Assembly: GCA_963575645.1 (NCBI GenBank)
Contig: OY754464.1
Span: 70,034,948 to 70,098,947, forward strand
DNA length: 64,000 nt
Direction of reading: 5' to 3'
Source: Xanthostigma xanthostigma
Taxonomy: Eukaryota > Arthropoda > Insecta > Raphidioptera > Raphidiidae
Shown: positions 1 to 11,513 of the stretch, in pieces
Layout: the number at the start of each line of letters is the position of its first letter
How positions within the stretch are numbered: the stretch's first letter is position 1
Notes under the pieces: model-generated
Told to the model about the DNA's origin: nothing
The model's input: only the letters and a program-made list of their open reading frames with translations
Database searches by the model: none
Position numbers and translations under genes: made by a program

Positions 1-269
1 TTGTCGTCGACCCCTGGGGGTCGATATAGACCACTTTGGGAATCACTGATCTAAACTGACATTTAAATATTATGCCAATAATTGAATAACTCAGCACTCT
101 GACGTGACTTTGGAAGATTTATGACGCCACATTGAACCGTGAATTTACAATATGTTTTATACCCCTTTAATACAGAAAATATGTAATTTCGGAAATCTGC
201 TACAGAAAAATGGGAGATTGACCCCCGTTAAAGCGATGTACCTACTGACGTTTTACTTTTAACTTTCAG

Positions 270-2120
270 TCGGCATTATTTTGCTTTGATGTGTCAGTCG
301 GAACCTTTAGAAACATTTATGCAGTTGTACGATAGATTGGTTCCGAACATATACACCCCTGAGCCGGGTGTTATGATGGAAGTTTTGGGTGCTATAAGCT
401 TAAACAATGCAATTGAATTAATTCCAAGAATATGGTCAGACATGGTAATATTTGATCACATAAATAGAGAAAACTTGATATCATTTATTCTTCAAATAAT
501 GGCTGAGAACGAACCTGTAGACAAACCCAATTTGACTGAAAGCTTCATGAAAATTGCATGGGACATTTGGACAAAAGTGCAGGAATCGACTCGTTTCGTT
601 AAAATGAGGTTTGTTTTAAGTAGAAATCACGAACTCAAATGAGTCAAAATACACTGCATTGCCTTCTTGCCCTCAATTATATATTCATTTTTCGGTTTTA
701 ATGATTTTTGCTGGCAATTAGGCTTTTGAAATAAAAAATAATTATCAATTTTTTTATTGTATTTTAAATTTTTATTATAAATAATATTGATAATCGATGC
801 GAAAAACTTTCAAAAAACTTTTTTTAAATTAATTATAAGCAATTTAAAATTGATAAAATATTTAAAAAAATCACGTGACTGCAAACGCACTAAAATTGTT
901 TTTGACAGTTGTGACGTCATAATGGTAAAATGTATATACGCAGTATACTATCAATGGCTTCTACATGTGTATTGACTAAAACATTATGACGTCACATTAT
1001 GTACGGGAAATGTCGGCGCGTTCTCGGAACTGGGCACAAAAATTTATTTTTAATTTGATATAACTTTTGAATTATAACGAAAATAAAAAAAAGAAAAATA
1101 GTTTTGTTATAAAACTTATATACGATCTTTCCATTTATGACAAAAAAAAATTTCATTCAAAAGCCCAAATTGGGCTTTTGAATGAAATTTTTTTTTGTTT
1201 GTGGTGAGCACTAGGGGAAACTTTAAACTCAAATTTTTCGTATGTTAGTGAGCAATGTTTATTAAAAGTGAAAATAGTTATCATTTTATGAAGTTTTTTA
1301 ATTACAAAGAAAACAGGAAAACTAAGCGATCTGGAAATGCTTGTTGTGTTCCGGGCTGTTGCGCTGATGGCGATTTAAGTAAAACAAAGACCTAATTTGA
1401 CGTTCCGCTGTCAGTGTAAACAAATTAATTACATTTTTTTTTACACATCATGGCTAACTAAAGTTTTTGACTTATCACCTTAGAAAAATGCCGCGATTTC
1501 CATAAAAAGTGAGTTCAATAATTCTCTATTAGCGGCGCTACTAGGCTCGTGCACACAGCCTATAGACAGTAAAACAAAATTCGTCTGGCAGATCTTTTGA
1601 TATGCATAAAGGATTGTCTTTTGACACAGTTTGATTAGTTCCCATAGAAGTTATTTGTTACTTCATTAATGTTACATTTTAGTTTGACTGGAGAAATGGT
1701 AAGCAATATATTATTGCTTTGTCTTCGAGCGAATGAATTCAATAAAGCTGCTACAATAATCGACACAGTCAATACAAATCCAAACCAAATTGTAGGTCTT
1801 ATTAGCTATGACGCATTGAAATTTTATGTGGATAAATGTATTGAAAATAACGAGCCATCGAAAACTTTCGTATGTATAAATTGCTTTATCGAACATTTCT
1901 TGTATATAAAATGTGTGTATTTGGAATTTCTTTTTTTTTTCAGACTATCGTACAGTATTGCGTAGAAGCAGGGTATTCGGAAGCTGGAAACTTAGCGAAA
2001 CACATAGTACAGTCATTTACTTTAGATGAAGCTTATATTGATAAATTGACCAGTATCGTTGGAAGTGAAGTTTTACAAATTAAACCGGACGAAAAAACGC
2101 TTAAAGAAACCGTCGAATAG
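270..2120 (+). CDS. PTCD3: PTCD3-like pentatricopeptide protein (mS39), 3' part of gene
   Basis: Last three coding exons: 270-608, 1683-1869 and 1944-2120, with the stop TAG at 2118-2120. Each junction has a good site: acceptor ctttcag at 269, donor gtttgt at 609, acceptor ttttag at 1682, donor gtatgt at 1870 and a pyrimidine-rich acceptor before 1944. Reading phase is kept (AG|T across intron 1, phase 0 across intron 2). The encoded segment has the helix-rich look of pentatricopeptide repeats. The stretch around 'IELIPRIWSD' matches what I recall of vertebrate PTCD3 at the same distance from the C-terminus. In the family this is a mitochondrial RNA-binding protein and component mS39 of the small mitoribosomal subunit, needed for mitochondrial translation. 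The N-terminal exons and transit peptide lie upstream of the window. The gene name rests on remembered similarity, not on a search. Confidence 0.78.
609..1682 (+). other. PTCD3-like intron with a central palindrome
   Basis: This 1074-bp AT-rich intron has no ORF of note. At 1141-1197 there is a near-perfect palindrome with arms around 'tttcattcaaaagcccaa' and its reverse complement, the sort of structure left by a small foldback MITE. Confidence 0.55.
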
Positions 2121-2980
2121 GATTCATTTTTTGTTGTACTTTTTTAATAAATGATTGCAGTAAATTAATTTGTTTTTTCATTGACTTTTTTTCAAAATGC
2201 AGTCAAAACTTAGCGATACTCAAGGGACTCGACAATGTGTTTCATTAGAGTGCATAATGCACATTGCTTCTTATGGAAAATCAACCAAGTTCAGCGAATG
2301 TTTACTTGATAGAGTTTTTGAAGTGAAATTCTTTTAGGTGCGCCAGGCATAAGCGTAGCAACGATTTTATCCGAGGGGGGGGGGCAAATTTTCAACTCCA
2401 CCTACCATTACCAACTGCCATTTACACATAATTTGAAAACTTCATAGAAGTGAAATCAATAAACACGATTTTCTCGAGAAATTTCACGACAAAGAAAATA
2501 TATAGATTATTGTAGACTTATCTTGTTATTTTTACGTGAACAATTAATATTCTAGGGTGGGTCAGGAAGATTCTAGGATGGGTCAGACCCACCTGCCCCC
2601 CCCCCTCTTGCTATGAGAATGGCGCCAGGGGGGTAAATTTGCCTGGATTAGACGAAAACTGAATCAGACGTAAAGTGAAACGCTTTCACTTCTCCTACTT
2701 TAACCGGCAGTTAAGAGGAAAGAGTAGGAGAATCATTTTTACTCTCTCTGACAGAACGTCATCCGCAATGCGTACTGTGTATATACGTAGCATTTTCTCT
2801 AGCACTAACAAATTCCACGTAACCATTACTTAATCCTGAAATAATAAAATCGTCAACAAATCCTAGTTCCCGACTTATCGAGGGGACCACAGAAAATTGA
2901 ATAATTATATTACTTCTGCAAAACTGTTATTTTTACTTTAGGTATTTTATAGGAATAATTTAAGAGACACGTAACTAGTA
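2121..2980. other. Intergenic, with a G/C-tract flanked element
   Basis: No gene is seen. At about 2338-2627 two oppositely oriented segments (left gcgtagcaa then a run of 10 G; right a run of C followed by ttgctatgag and ggcgcc) look like the imperfect terminal repeats of a MITE with poly-G termini. Its exact ends and target duplication are not clear. Confidence 0.35.
2146..2151 (+). terminator. Polyadenylation signal of the PTCD3-like gene
   Basis: AATAAA lies 26 bases after the stop codon, giving a very short 3' UTR. The T-rich and TG-containing sequence after about 2160 fits a downstream element. The cleavage site is inferred. Confidence 0.6.
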
Positions 2981-3185
2981 CAGTAAAACTTTGGTTATTT
3001 GTACTGAAAGGTTCTTTGTGAACCATTAATGCTGAGAATTGGGGAAAGGTTGAAAATACAAATGCAGAATCATAATAATTTATTAATGTATATTTAACAT
3101 ACTGCTGCCCGTGCGTTTTTATAAACAAGGGACAAAATATATACGCACTATTTAGGGTTTGGTACGGATAATCGAGGCTCTACTG
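2981..3185. mobile_element. Short pogo/Tigger-type MITE
   Basis: The left end cagtaaaactttggttattt is preceded by TA. The right end, read as its reverse complement, starts cagtagagcctcgattatcc. These imperfect terminal inverted repeats are of the CAGTARARCC type seen in pogo/Tigger-like elements. The target TA is kept on the left but not clearly on the right. It is 205 bp and non-coding. Confidence 0.5.
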
Positions 3186-3312
3186 TTTAAAATTTTTAAT
3201 CATTTGTGTACAGGTGTTCATATTTTTATTGTGTAAACCACTGACCTCTAGTATGGACTGTGAATGGCGGTCATTGTGTAAAACCAACAGAATCTCCAAG
3301 TTCAAGAAGTGA

Positions 3313-3736
3313 ATCTTCAGTAGGGTTGCCATCCGTCTGGATTTCCCCGGATTTGTCATCTTTTTAAGGGCGTCCGGGCGGGGTTTTGTTTACAGTCCGG
3401 GTTTTAGTTTGACTAGATAAATCTTTTCTTATCAAGAAGCGATAGTAGAATTTTGTTTATTTTATTTTTGCTTATTGGAATAAAGAATGTAAATTTATTG
3501 TTTGCTTTTTCTAATTTTTATACGGCTCTTTAATTTTATCAAAGAGAATAGAGATATAATTAAATGAAAGCTTGTAAAATTTCATATATTTTATATTTGT
3601 ATTATTAAGGTATTATTTCATTTCATCAGTAAAATAAGGAGTTTCTTTGGAAATTATGTCCGGGTTTTGAATTCAAAAATCCGGGTTTTCTGAGCTTCTT
3701 GTCCTAGTTTATTGACATTACAGATGGCAACCCTTA
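3313..3736. mobile_element. Non-autonomous element with AGGGTTGCCATC termini
   Basis: Inverted termini agggttgccatc (near 3322) and gatggcaaccct (ending about 3734) bound AT-rich DNA with repeated 'ccgggttt' motifs. The block is bracketed by an exact 18-bp direct repeat, tccaagttcaagaagtga, at 3295-3312 and 3737-3754. If that repeat is a target duplication, it is longer than the 8 bp expected for hAT, so the class is left open. Confidence 0.5.
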
Positions 3737-4008
3737 TCCAAGTTCAAGAAGTGACTCGTTAGTCATCGTTAGAGAAGAAATGTTTTATGTATAGCGGAGC
3801 TCAAAACTTTGATCTCAGTTTTCTTCCAGTACGACCTGTTGCATCTAGCATTTCTCTCGTTATGAATGACTTGCCGACTTTCTTATGTCCATTAATTAGG
3901 AGTCAGTGGTGTAATCCCTGCACCGGAAAAGGATGCAACCCAAGTTACATTATTTTCAAATCTGATAACAAGCATTGTTTGTAAAGTTATACAGCTGTCC
4001 ACGCAAGT

Positions 4009-4672
4009 TCTTTACAAATGGAATTTTTTTTTATTAACTATTGGAGCAAAAATTTTTTTCTGTGGAAAAGTTCTGCTTCGTCCAAAACCTCTAAAACACC
4101 AAAGAAAATTTTTGTCGGCCTAAAGTTATACGAGGGAAATCAAAAAGTTTTATTTTACTAAAGCCAGATCACCCGATTTGACACCCCTAGATTATTTCCT
4201 CTGGGACTATCTAAAGAAAATGGTGTACTCTGAAAGACCTTTTCAAGATATTGATCAATTGGAAAGGATTATCACCGAAAAAATCCATCAAATTCCTTCT
4301 ACAATGATTCGAAATTCAGTGAGTGACGGATTTTGGAAGGAGAACCGTTCTTTGTATGGAGAGAGATGAAGGATATGTTGAATTCTGATTTATAATTATG
4401 AATAAATAATTACTTAGAAGTTAGTTACCTATGTTATTATATTGAATTAAATTTGATTATGTAACTAATTGTACGAAAATCTTGAATATCACAGATAATT
4501 TTTATTTTTAGTCAAATAAAACTTTTTGATTTCCCTCGTATACTTAACTTTAGGCCGAAGAAAATTTTCTTTGGTGTTTTAGAGGTTTTGGACGAAGCAG
4601 AACTTTTCCACAAAAAAAAAATTTGCTTCTATAATTAACTAAAAAAAATTCCATTTGTAAAGAACTTCCGTG
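4009..4672. repeat. Foldback (palindromic) element interrupted by a mariner remnant
   Basis: The arms at about 4009-4128 and 4541-4672 are inverted copies of each other; both carry the motif ttctttacaaatggaatttt and the motif ctaaaacaccaaagaaaatt or their complements. Without the insert at 4131-4538 the two arms would nearly meet, so this was a compact palindrome before the insertion. Confidence 0.7.
4131..4538 (+). mobile_element. Deleted mariner/Tc1-superfamily transposon
   Basis: Terminal inverted repeats starting cgagggaaatcaaaaagttt, with TA on both sides (4129-4130 and 4539-4540). Inside, roughly 4150-4369 on the + strand reads as the C-terminal end of a mariner-type transposase: it has the RSPDLTPLDYFLW motif holding the third catalytic Asp, then a helical tail and a stop. 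The first two catalytic residues and the DNA-binding region are gone, so it is a non-autonomous relic. It sits at the centre of a foldback element. Confidence 0.75.
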
Positions 4673-5055
4673 GGTATATATCCATTGTTTATCACACATT
4701 TTTTAATTTAATAGAGATCGCCAATTGATCGTCCTACTTAGGCTTAGTACCAATACATTTTTTTTTCAATTTAAACTGAATCTGGAAACTGAAGGTTTAT
4801 AAAAACAATATTTTTTATATTGACAGAAGTGACTTTAGACTTAGGGCCGCGAAGACCGGGTCTAGGACGATAATTTTTTGGGGTTGATTTTAAGAGGAAA
4901 ATAAATAATTAATCTTTTTCTAGCTGTAAAATTAACCGAACCAGATTTGCATCCATGATTCTTTTTTTAAGTCTACGATTTTTTTTTCACAATTTGTGAT
5001 TAGACAAATATCTTATAGCCCGGTCATATTTTACACTAAAAATCGCTAATCTCGC

Positions 5056-7587
5056 AACATGTAGTTCTGATTTTTTAATATATTGTTAGGACCACTACCA
5101 GTAGCGTATATCCAAGTTTGCAGCTTCGAAAGACCTGTGCTAATTTTGCAGCACTCAAAAAACTGCGAAATTTTCGCACTTTTTTTGGTATTCTCAATAT
5201 AGGTCTTAAACTATGCATTTGTTTATAAAATATTTTTTATACGTTTTTAAGTAGACTAAAATTGCTACAATCTGAGACAAGAACTAGCTCTGTAGGTTTA
5301 ATACTTACCGAGATACAGCTTTCCAAAAATTGACCAGTTTTTTCATCAAAGTGAAATTTTAAGATTTGGTCAATTTTTGACCCCGATATCGGGGAAAATA
5401 CTCATTTTAAGGGAAATATCATAGGAACATATATTGTAGCAAATGTAATTAGCTTTAATTTAAGCAGAGAACGACGTCGTAGGCCATATAGTTTACTCAC
5501 AAATTTTAAAAATTCAAAAAATGAGAAAACTGCATTTTCGCAAATTTAAATTTAATACCTAATAATCATTATGTAAATCCATTCAGTGATTTTAATGTGG
5601 TTGAGTAACCAAATTGAGTAGCATAGTAGCATAAACGAGTAACATAATAAAAAAAAATAACATAATTGATAACATCATAAAAAAATTATGCAGTTTTTGA
5701 CAAAATACCGTCGTATTTCAGCCATTTTGTAAAAAATATTTACAAATTATATTCATGAACCTTCCTCGTTTATCGCTCTTTCTATTACCGAAAACAATTT
5801 CAAAATCCGGTGCGTGGTTTAGTAGAAGAGAGCGGAGAAAAAGACAGAGACTTTGTTTTTAACTGTGCAGTCTTTGACAAAATACCGTCGTATTTCAGCC
5901 ATTTTGAAAAAATATTTACAAATTGTATACAGAAACCTTCCTCGTATATTGATCTTTCTATTAGCGAAAACCATTTCAAAATCCGGTGCGTGGTTTAGAA
6001 GAAATGACCGGTGAAAAAGACAAAGACAGTCAGAGACTCTGATTTTAACTATGTAGGCTTTGCTAAAATTCCGTCGTAGTTCAGTTATTTTGTAAAAAAT
6101 ATTTATAAATTATATACAGAAACCTTCCTCGTTTATTGATCTTTCTACTATCGAAACCATTTTTAGGTCCGGCGCATGGCTTAGAAGAAGTGAGCGGAGA
6201 AAAAGACAAAGACAGACAGAGACTGTTTTTAACTATGCAGTCTTTGACAAAACAACGTCGGTATTCTTCTAAACTATGCGCCGTATCGTAAAATGGTTTT
6301 CGGTAATAGAAAGAGCGATAAGCATGGAAGGTTTCTGTATATAATTTGTAAATAGTTTTTACAAAATGCCTGAACTACGACAGTGTTTTAGCTCAGACTG
6401 CATAGTTAAAAATAGAGCTTCTGTCTGTCTTTGTCTTTTTCTCAGCTCACTTCTTCTAAACCATGCGCCGGATCTAAAAATGGTTTTCGGTAGTCGAAAG
6501 AGCAATAAACGAGGAAGGTTTCTGTATATAATTTATAAATATTTTTTACAAAATACCTGAACTACAACGCAATTTTAGCAAAGACTACATAGTTAAAATC
6601 AGAGTCTCAGACTGTCTTTGTCTTTTTCACCGGTCATTTCTTCTAAACCACGCACCGGATTTTGAAATGGTTTTCACTAATAGAAAGATCAATATACGAG
6701 GAAGGTTTCTGTATACAATTTGTAAATATTTTTTCAAAATGGCTGAAATACGACGGTATTTTGTCAAAGACTGCACAGTTAATAACAAAGTCTCTGTCTT
6801 TTTCTCCGCTCTCTTCTACTAAACCACGCACCGGATTTCGAAATTGTTTTCGGTAATAGAAAGAGCGATAAACGAGGAAGGTTCATGAATATAATTTGTA
6901 AATATTTTTTACAAAATGGCTGAAATACGACGGTATTTTGTCAAAAACTACATAATTTTTTTATGATGTTATCAATTATGTTATTTTTTTTTTATTATGT
7001 TACTCGTTTATGCTACTATGCTACTCAATTTGGTTACTCAACCACATTAAAATCACTGAATGGATTTACATAACGATTATTAGGTATTAAATTTAAATTT
7101 GCGAAAATGCAGTTTTCTCATTTTTTGGATTTTTAAAATTTGTGAGTAAACTATATGGCCTACAGACGTCGTTTTCTGCTTAAATTAAAGCTAATTACAT
7201 TTGCTACAATATATGTTCCTATGATATTTCCCTTAAAATGAGTATTTTCCCCGATATCGGGGTCAAAAATTGACCAAATCTTAAAATTTCACTTTGTTGA
7301 AAAAACTGGTCAATTTTTGGAAAGCTGTATCTCGGTAAGTATTGAACCTACAGAGCTGGTTCTTGTCTCAGATTGTAGCAATTTTAGTCTACTTAAAAAC
7401 GTATAAAAAATATTTTATAAACAAATGCATAGTTTAAGACCTATATTGAGAATACCAAAAAAAGTGCGAAAATTTCGCAGTTTTTTGAGTGCTGCAAAGT
7501 TAGCACAGGTCTTTCGAAGCTGCAAACTTGGATATACGCTACTGGTAGTGGTCCTAACAATATATTAAAAAATCAGAACTACATGTT
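5056..7587. repeat. Giant inverted repeat built from ~180-bp tandem units
   Basis: The two halves are reverse complements about a centre near 6321: acatgtagttctgatt at about 5058 mirrors aatcagaactacatgt ending 7585. The outer parts of each arm are single copy. The inner parts are tandem units of about 176-184 bp, each holding a 'gtgcgtggtttagaagaa' type motif and 'cgtcgtatttcagccatttt'. Three units point one way (motif at about 5812, 5988 and 6172) and about four point the other. A 62-codon open frame appears in both arms only because of the mirror symmetry; I do not count it as a gene. No transposase is present. It could be a foldback transposon or an inverted duplication of a small satellite. 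Confidence 0.75.
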
Positions 7588-7599
7588 AGTTTGCAAGTT

Positions 7600-8470
7600 T
7601 AATGTTAGATATGACTGGCCTATTATATTAAAAATTAAAAGGGGCGCAATAATCTTCGAGGTGTAGGGGATAGTTTTAGATATACCTATATCCACTCCTG
7701 ATTTTAACAACACATTTTTTGTAGGTATCTATGAAAAATATTTTGTAGTATGCACGCTGCTTTATTTCCCACTGCAAGTTTTTCCACGGTATATTTTGCA
7801 AAATTAAACTAGAATAACTTCAATTGGTGTATATAATATAGATGTAAATTTTTTTAAAGTTTCATATAAAAAAAATTTCTAAATAACTTTTTCTTCCATT
7901 TTGGTTATATGTAAAAGAAAAAAAAAAGCAATTAACTGCATACAAGCACTTATTGCTCGGAGCTATACATCGCACCTAAAAACTGAGCTACGACACACAT
8001 AAAGAGAAGACAGAAAATCGAACAAAAGAAATCAGTTAAGCAGCAGTCTCACTAGTTGTAGACCCTCGAAGAAATCCATTTACCATTCGTGGCATACCGA
8101 TATAGTCATTCAAATATAATTTTTGTTATTTTAGCTTCTAAAGCAAAGAATATACAATACTTCTGTACTTCTTCTAGTGAAAAAAAAGACCGTACGGTCC
8201 TCATCGGAAGAAGTCCGTTTTTTTCAATAAGCATGGTAAACTTGAAAAAGTTCTAAGAAATTTAAAATTTTATTAAAAATTTAATTTTCAGTTTTGCATG
8301 CAAAACGGAACACTTATGGAATCATTTCGGTGTCCGCCCGTCTGTCGGTCGCAGGCGATTTTCTCTGAAACTATTTCACAAAATACTCTAACACAGACGT
8401 GAAGTAAAAAACGTTGAATTTTGAATCTGGGGGTTAATTTCAGGAGACAAATGGGAAATTAAAAAAAAAC
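7600..8470. other. Intergenic, no gene seen
   Basis: AT-rich sequence without a usable ORF. The stretch around 8290-8440, with its 'gtccgcccgtctgtcggtcgc' type motif, resembles dispersed arthropod repeats, but I cannot name a family. Confidence 0.4.
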
Positions 8471-8473
8471 AGT

Positions 8474-8787
8474 TGTGTGGTTTTAAGAAACCACGACGCA
8501 AGTGAAACTTTTATTGGATTGTAGGCGTTGGATTGTAGACACTTATCCATCACGATTAATAATATTATAAACAACAATATTCACATGAATACACGAATAA
8601 AAACATGTAAACACTGTACAGCACTTGCCCGCATGACAGACTGACTATGTGTTATACATACTACACGGTCAGCTGATGCTAACCATGGGCGCCGCCATAT
8701 TGGCCTTGGCTGCTCTACCGAGCGCCTACTCCGAACGCCTTTCACTTTACCCCTACTCCGCGGCCGCCTGTAATGCGACATGCAACA
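8474..8787 (-). mobile_element. Possible solo LTR (minus orientation)
   Basis: A GC-richer island that starts TG and ends CA in the minus sense. Read on the minus strand it has a CpG-rich 5' half and, near its 3' end, CCAATAAAAGTTTCAC, as in the R/U5 region of many insect LTR retrotransposons. No convincing target duplication is visible (agt against gac), and no second LTR or gag-pol lies nearby. A host promoter or CpG-rich repeat is the alternative. Confidence 0.35.
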
Positions 8788-10785
8788 GACGGCCAGAAAA
8801 ATTCGGGGCGATAGAATAAAAGTTTAAACTTTACCTTAAAAATTAAGGGCACCGTGTATGAAATCTTATTGAAATAGAAATTAGCAATGTGTATGTTGCA
8901 TTTTTTTTCGTTTTTCAGTGTTTATCGGCAAAAACGCATAAAAATTGCTGTCGCCCAAAAAGATCGCTCAGAAAAATCTGAAAAAATCATAAATTTTGAG
9001 AATTTGATGCAGATGAACGAAAACTGTCAGAACTGGGCTATAGAACACACAAGTGGAAGGCTGATGGCCCGGAACAGTAATTGTGCAAGTTATAGCTTGT
9101 ACTTGAACGATTTTTTAAACGAATACAGCCGTACAAAAGTTGCGACACGATTTCTGTTTCTCGTGAGAGGGGGCTTGGTGCGGTTGTGTTTTTTTTCTTC
9201 TTTTCATCTCTTATTTGGTCAACCCTACTCCTTCTTGTCTTAAAATGATACGTTCCGTATCCTTAATTTAAAGCTAGAAGCGTTGAACTCTACCCACAAT
9301 ACCGGTGATTTATCAGTGTGAACCCCGCTTATTCGATTTATCTAGCGCAACGCACTGGAACTCGCTTGAATAAGGTAACACTGCTGGCTGAGTCAGAAAA
9401 CTTCTAGTTGGTGGTCAGTGGGCTTTGTGGATTGGTTGTGGCTACATGTGTTTGAGTTTAGTTGTTCGACTTTGACAGGATGTGAAAACAATAGTGTAAA
9501 CATATAGTGATTATGTGAAATTTATATTATTTTAATTAGTGGATTACGAACTCATTTCATATGGAATACATTTAATTTTGTAAGTATTTATCGTTTTTTT
9601 ATTTAAGTTAGATACAAGAAAATAGTTTGTGTTACAAATGACTAATGAACTGTAAAAAACATTTTATTGTAAAGGTCATCATTTTATTTATGTATTTTGG
9701 TCAAACAATGTGCGATTCGTATATCAGAACATACTTTTATTTTGTCTATAAACAAAACAGAGGAGATTATTGTTCGAAAACCGATTTATTTATTTTTTGT
9801 AACATAAAACATGTTTTTTGTTAATTCACCCGTATAGTGTTCTACATCACCCGAATTAAAATAAAAAGCACATCTCAGTTTGTTAGTTTAAAAGAGTGAG
9901 TACCTAGTACATACCTACATTTTTTCGTTTCAATCTACAATAAATAAACTGTAAGTTAAAAATAGGGGAAAAAGGTAAACAACAGATAAAGTTGAATTAT
10001 CTAACTTTTGAACGGTCTGTTAAAGTATTATCCTTTGTTCTTGATGAGAGCAAAAGCTTAAATTGCCAGAAAATAGAAAAGATAGTGATAATCAAACACA
10101 TAAGTTTTTGACCGTATTAAAACATTTGGCTTGTAAATAAACCGCATAGTGTTTGTTGGTTTTCAACTATTTTCTTAGTGTGAGTGTTAGCTTGAACCTA
10201 ATTTTGAGAAATTGCACAGATGACAGAAGTAGCCTGCCTTTGGTTTGTATGAGCCTACATCGCTTGATTTTTTGTCTACTAAGCGTAGACACAGTGTCAT
10301 TTTTATCATGAAGTAAAATGCTTCATTTAATTTCAAATACATATTGAATAACCGTGTAAAATTAGTAAAGAATTCCGAGTAACACTCAGTAAAAAAGATT
10401 TGATGTTTTCTGACTTACACCCATCTCATCAGCTGATGACCTCAATTGTTGAGCGTCTATAATCTGAAAATGGACATCGTCTCATCTAACATGATTCATT
10501 TAAATCACAGAATCAGTGGCATGGACCTCTGCGCGTGATAAGCGAGACTTGAGTGAAAACAAATCTGCGTGTAAACTTTACGCGCGGTTGAAGTAAAACA
10601 TGTAAAGAATACATAGGTATTATATATTCAATATTGCTAGGTGTACGATTTTTTTATAATATGTAGGTATACCTACTGTTATAAATACAGCTAAACCGAA
10701 AACTTGCCCTAGGAATCTTTAAAACTTTAGACGTACAATTACAAACTAATTTACGATTTTATTTATTTGTGTTCAACAAATCTTT
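8788..10785. other. Intergenic; candidate non-coding first exon near 9400-9580
   Basis: No convincing coding region. A 118-codon frame at 8887-9243 has no family resemblance I recognise and lacks splice partners. The stretch 9400-9579 is less repetitive and ends in a consensus donor (G|GTAAGT-like, gtaagt at 9580), so it could be a 5' UTR exon. The PEAK gene needs one, because its start codon follows an acceptor, but nothing here proves the link. Confidence 0.2.
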
Positions 10786-10955
10786 TTTGACGTTTTATAA
10801 ATTGATGAAACACCAATCTTATAAATTGATGAAACACCGGCTGGATGCACGAAAAAGTGTCACGTTCCGAAATGTGTCACGTTCCGCCTGACTTAATACG
10901 TTATCACGTAAAACTATCGTCCGTAAACCGACTTTACAGACAACCAATTTTTAAA
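10786..10955 (-). mobile_element. Copy of the recurrent 'TTGGTTGTCTGTAAAG' element
   Basis: The reverse complement starts with ttggttgtctgtaaagtcgg, then a tacgtgataacgta subterminal motif, then 'gtcaggcggaacgtgacac', and ends in the tttcatcaatttataag end, here partly duplicated. It is the shortest of several copies (13630-13850, 14637-15178, 19627-19817, 19829-19975, 52241-52925). I do not recognise the family. Confidence 0.65.
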
Positions 10956-10984
10956 CGCTTTATATTAGTTTGGGTTGTAACTAA

Positions 10985-11030
10985 CTATGTATGTATGTAT
11001 GTATGTATTATGTATGTATGTATGCATGTA
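10985..11030. repeat. (TATG)n microsatellite
   Basis: About ten tandem copies of the tetranucleotide tatg/gtat, with one interruption. Confidence 0.85.
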
Positions 11031-11049
11031 ACGGAATCTTTGAGCATAA

Positions 11050-11347
11050 TTTTCACCAATTTCCCGAAGTCTGATTAATTTGAAACTTTGCATACGTATC
11101 AAGGACCGATGACAATGCAATAATTTGATAACAGTTTCCCATTATCCTTATTAGGACCCCCAGGATTAATAAATTCTTTTATAGATCCTCTGTAGTAAAC
11201 GCTTTATTTTCACCAATTTCCCGAAGTCTGATTAATTTGAAACTTTGCATACGTATCAAGGACCGATGACAATGCAATAATTTGATAACAGTTTCCCATT
11301 ATCCTTATTAGGACCCCCAGGATTAATAAATTCTTTTATAGATCCTC
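11050..11347. repeat. Exact tandem duplication of 141 bp
   Basis: 11050-11190 and 11207-11347 appear identical base for base, with a 16-bp spacer. The complete identity points to a recent duplication, or to an assembly duplication. No coding content is seen. Confidence 0.85.
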
Positions 11348-11437
11348 AAACTAAAAAGTGAAAAATAAAATATAGTTTAAAAAAAACTAAAAAACACGCT
11401 TTATATCGAACTAAAAAGTAAAAAATAATTTTTTTAA

Positions 11438-11513
11438 AATAAGCTTAAAAAGCGTTGGGCGCTCGATGTACGAAAATGTGGAACAAAGCGCCCAACGCTT
11501 TTTAAGCTTATTT
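11438..11513. repeat. Palindrome around 'agcgttgggcgct'
   Basis: The arms aataagcttaaaaagcgttg and caacgctttttaagcttatt form a 25-26-bp inverted repeat with a short loop. The flanking 'ctaaaaagtaaaaaat' motif recurs at the 16567-16766 foldback, so these may be related MITEs. Confidence 0.6.

Noticed and set aside
5810..6831. Identical 62-codon frames on both strands
   Set aside because: They are mirror images produced by the inverted repeat. The unit lengths are not multiples of three and there is no sign of coding constraint.
8887..9243. 118-codon frame in the intergenic region
   Set aside because: No family resemblance, no convincing splice partners or promoter, and an aberrant Phe/Ser-rich tail; treated as chance.
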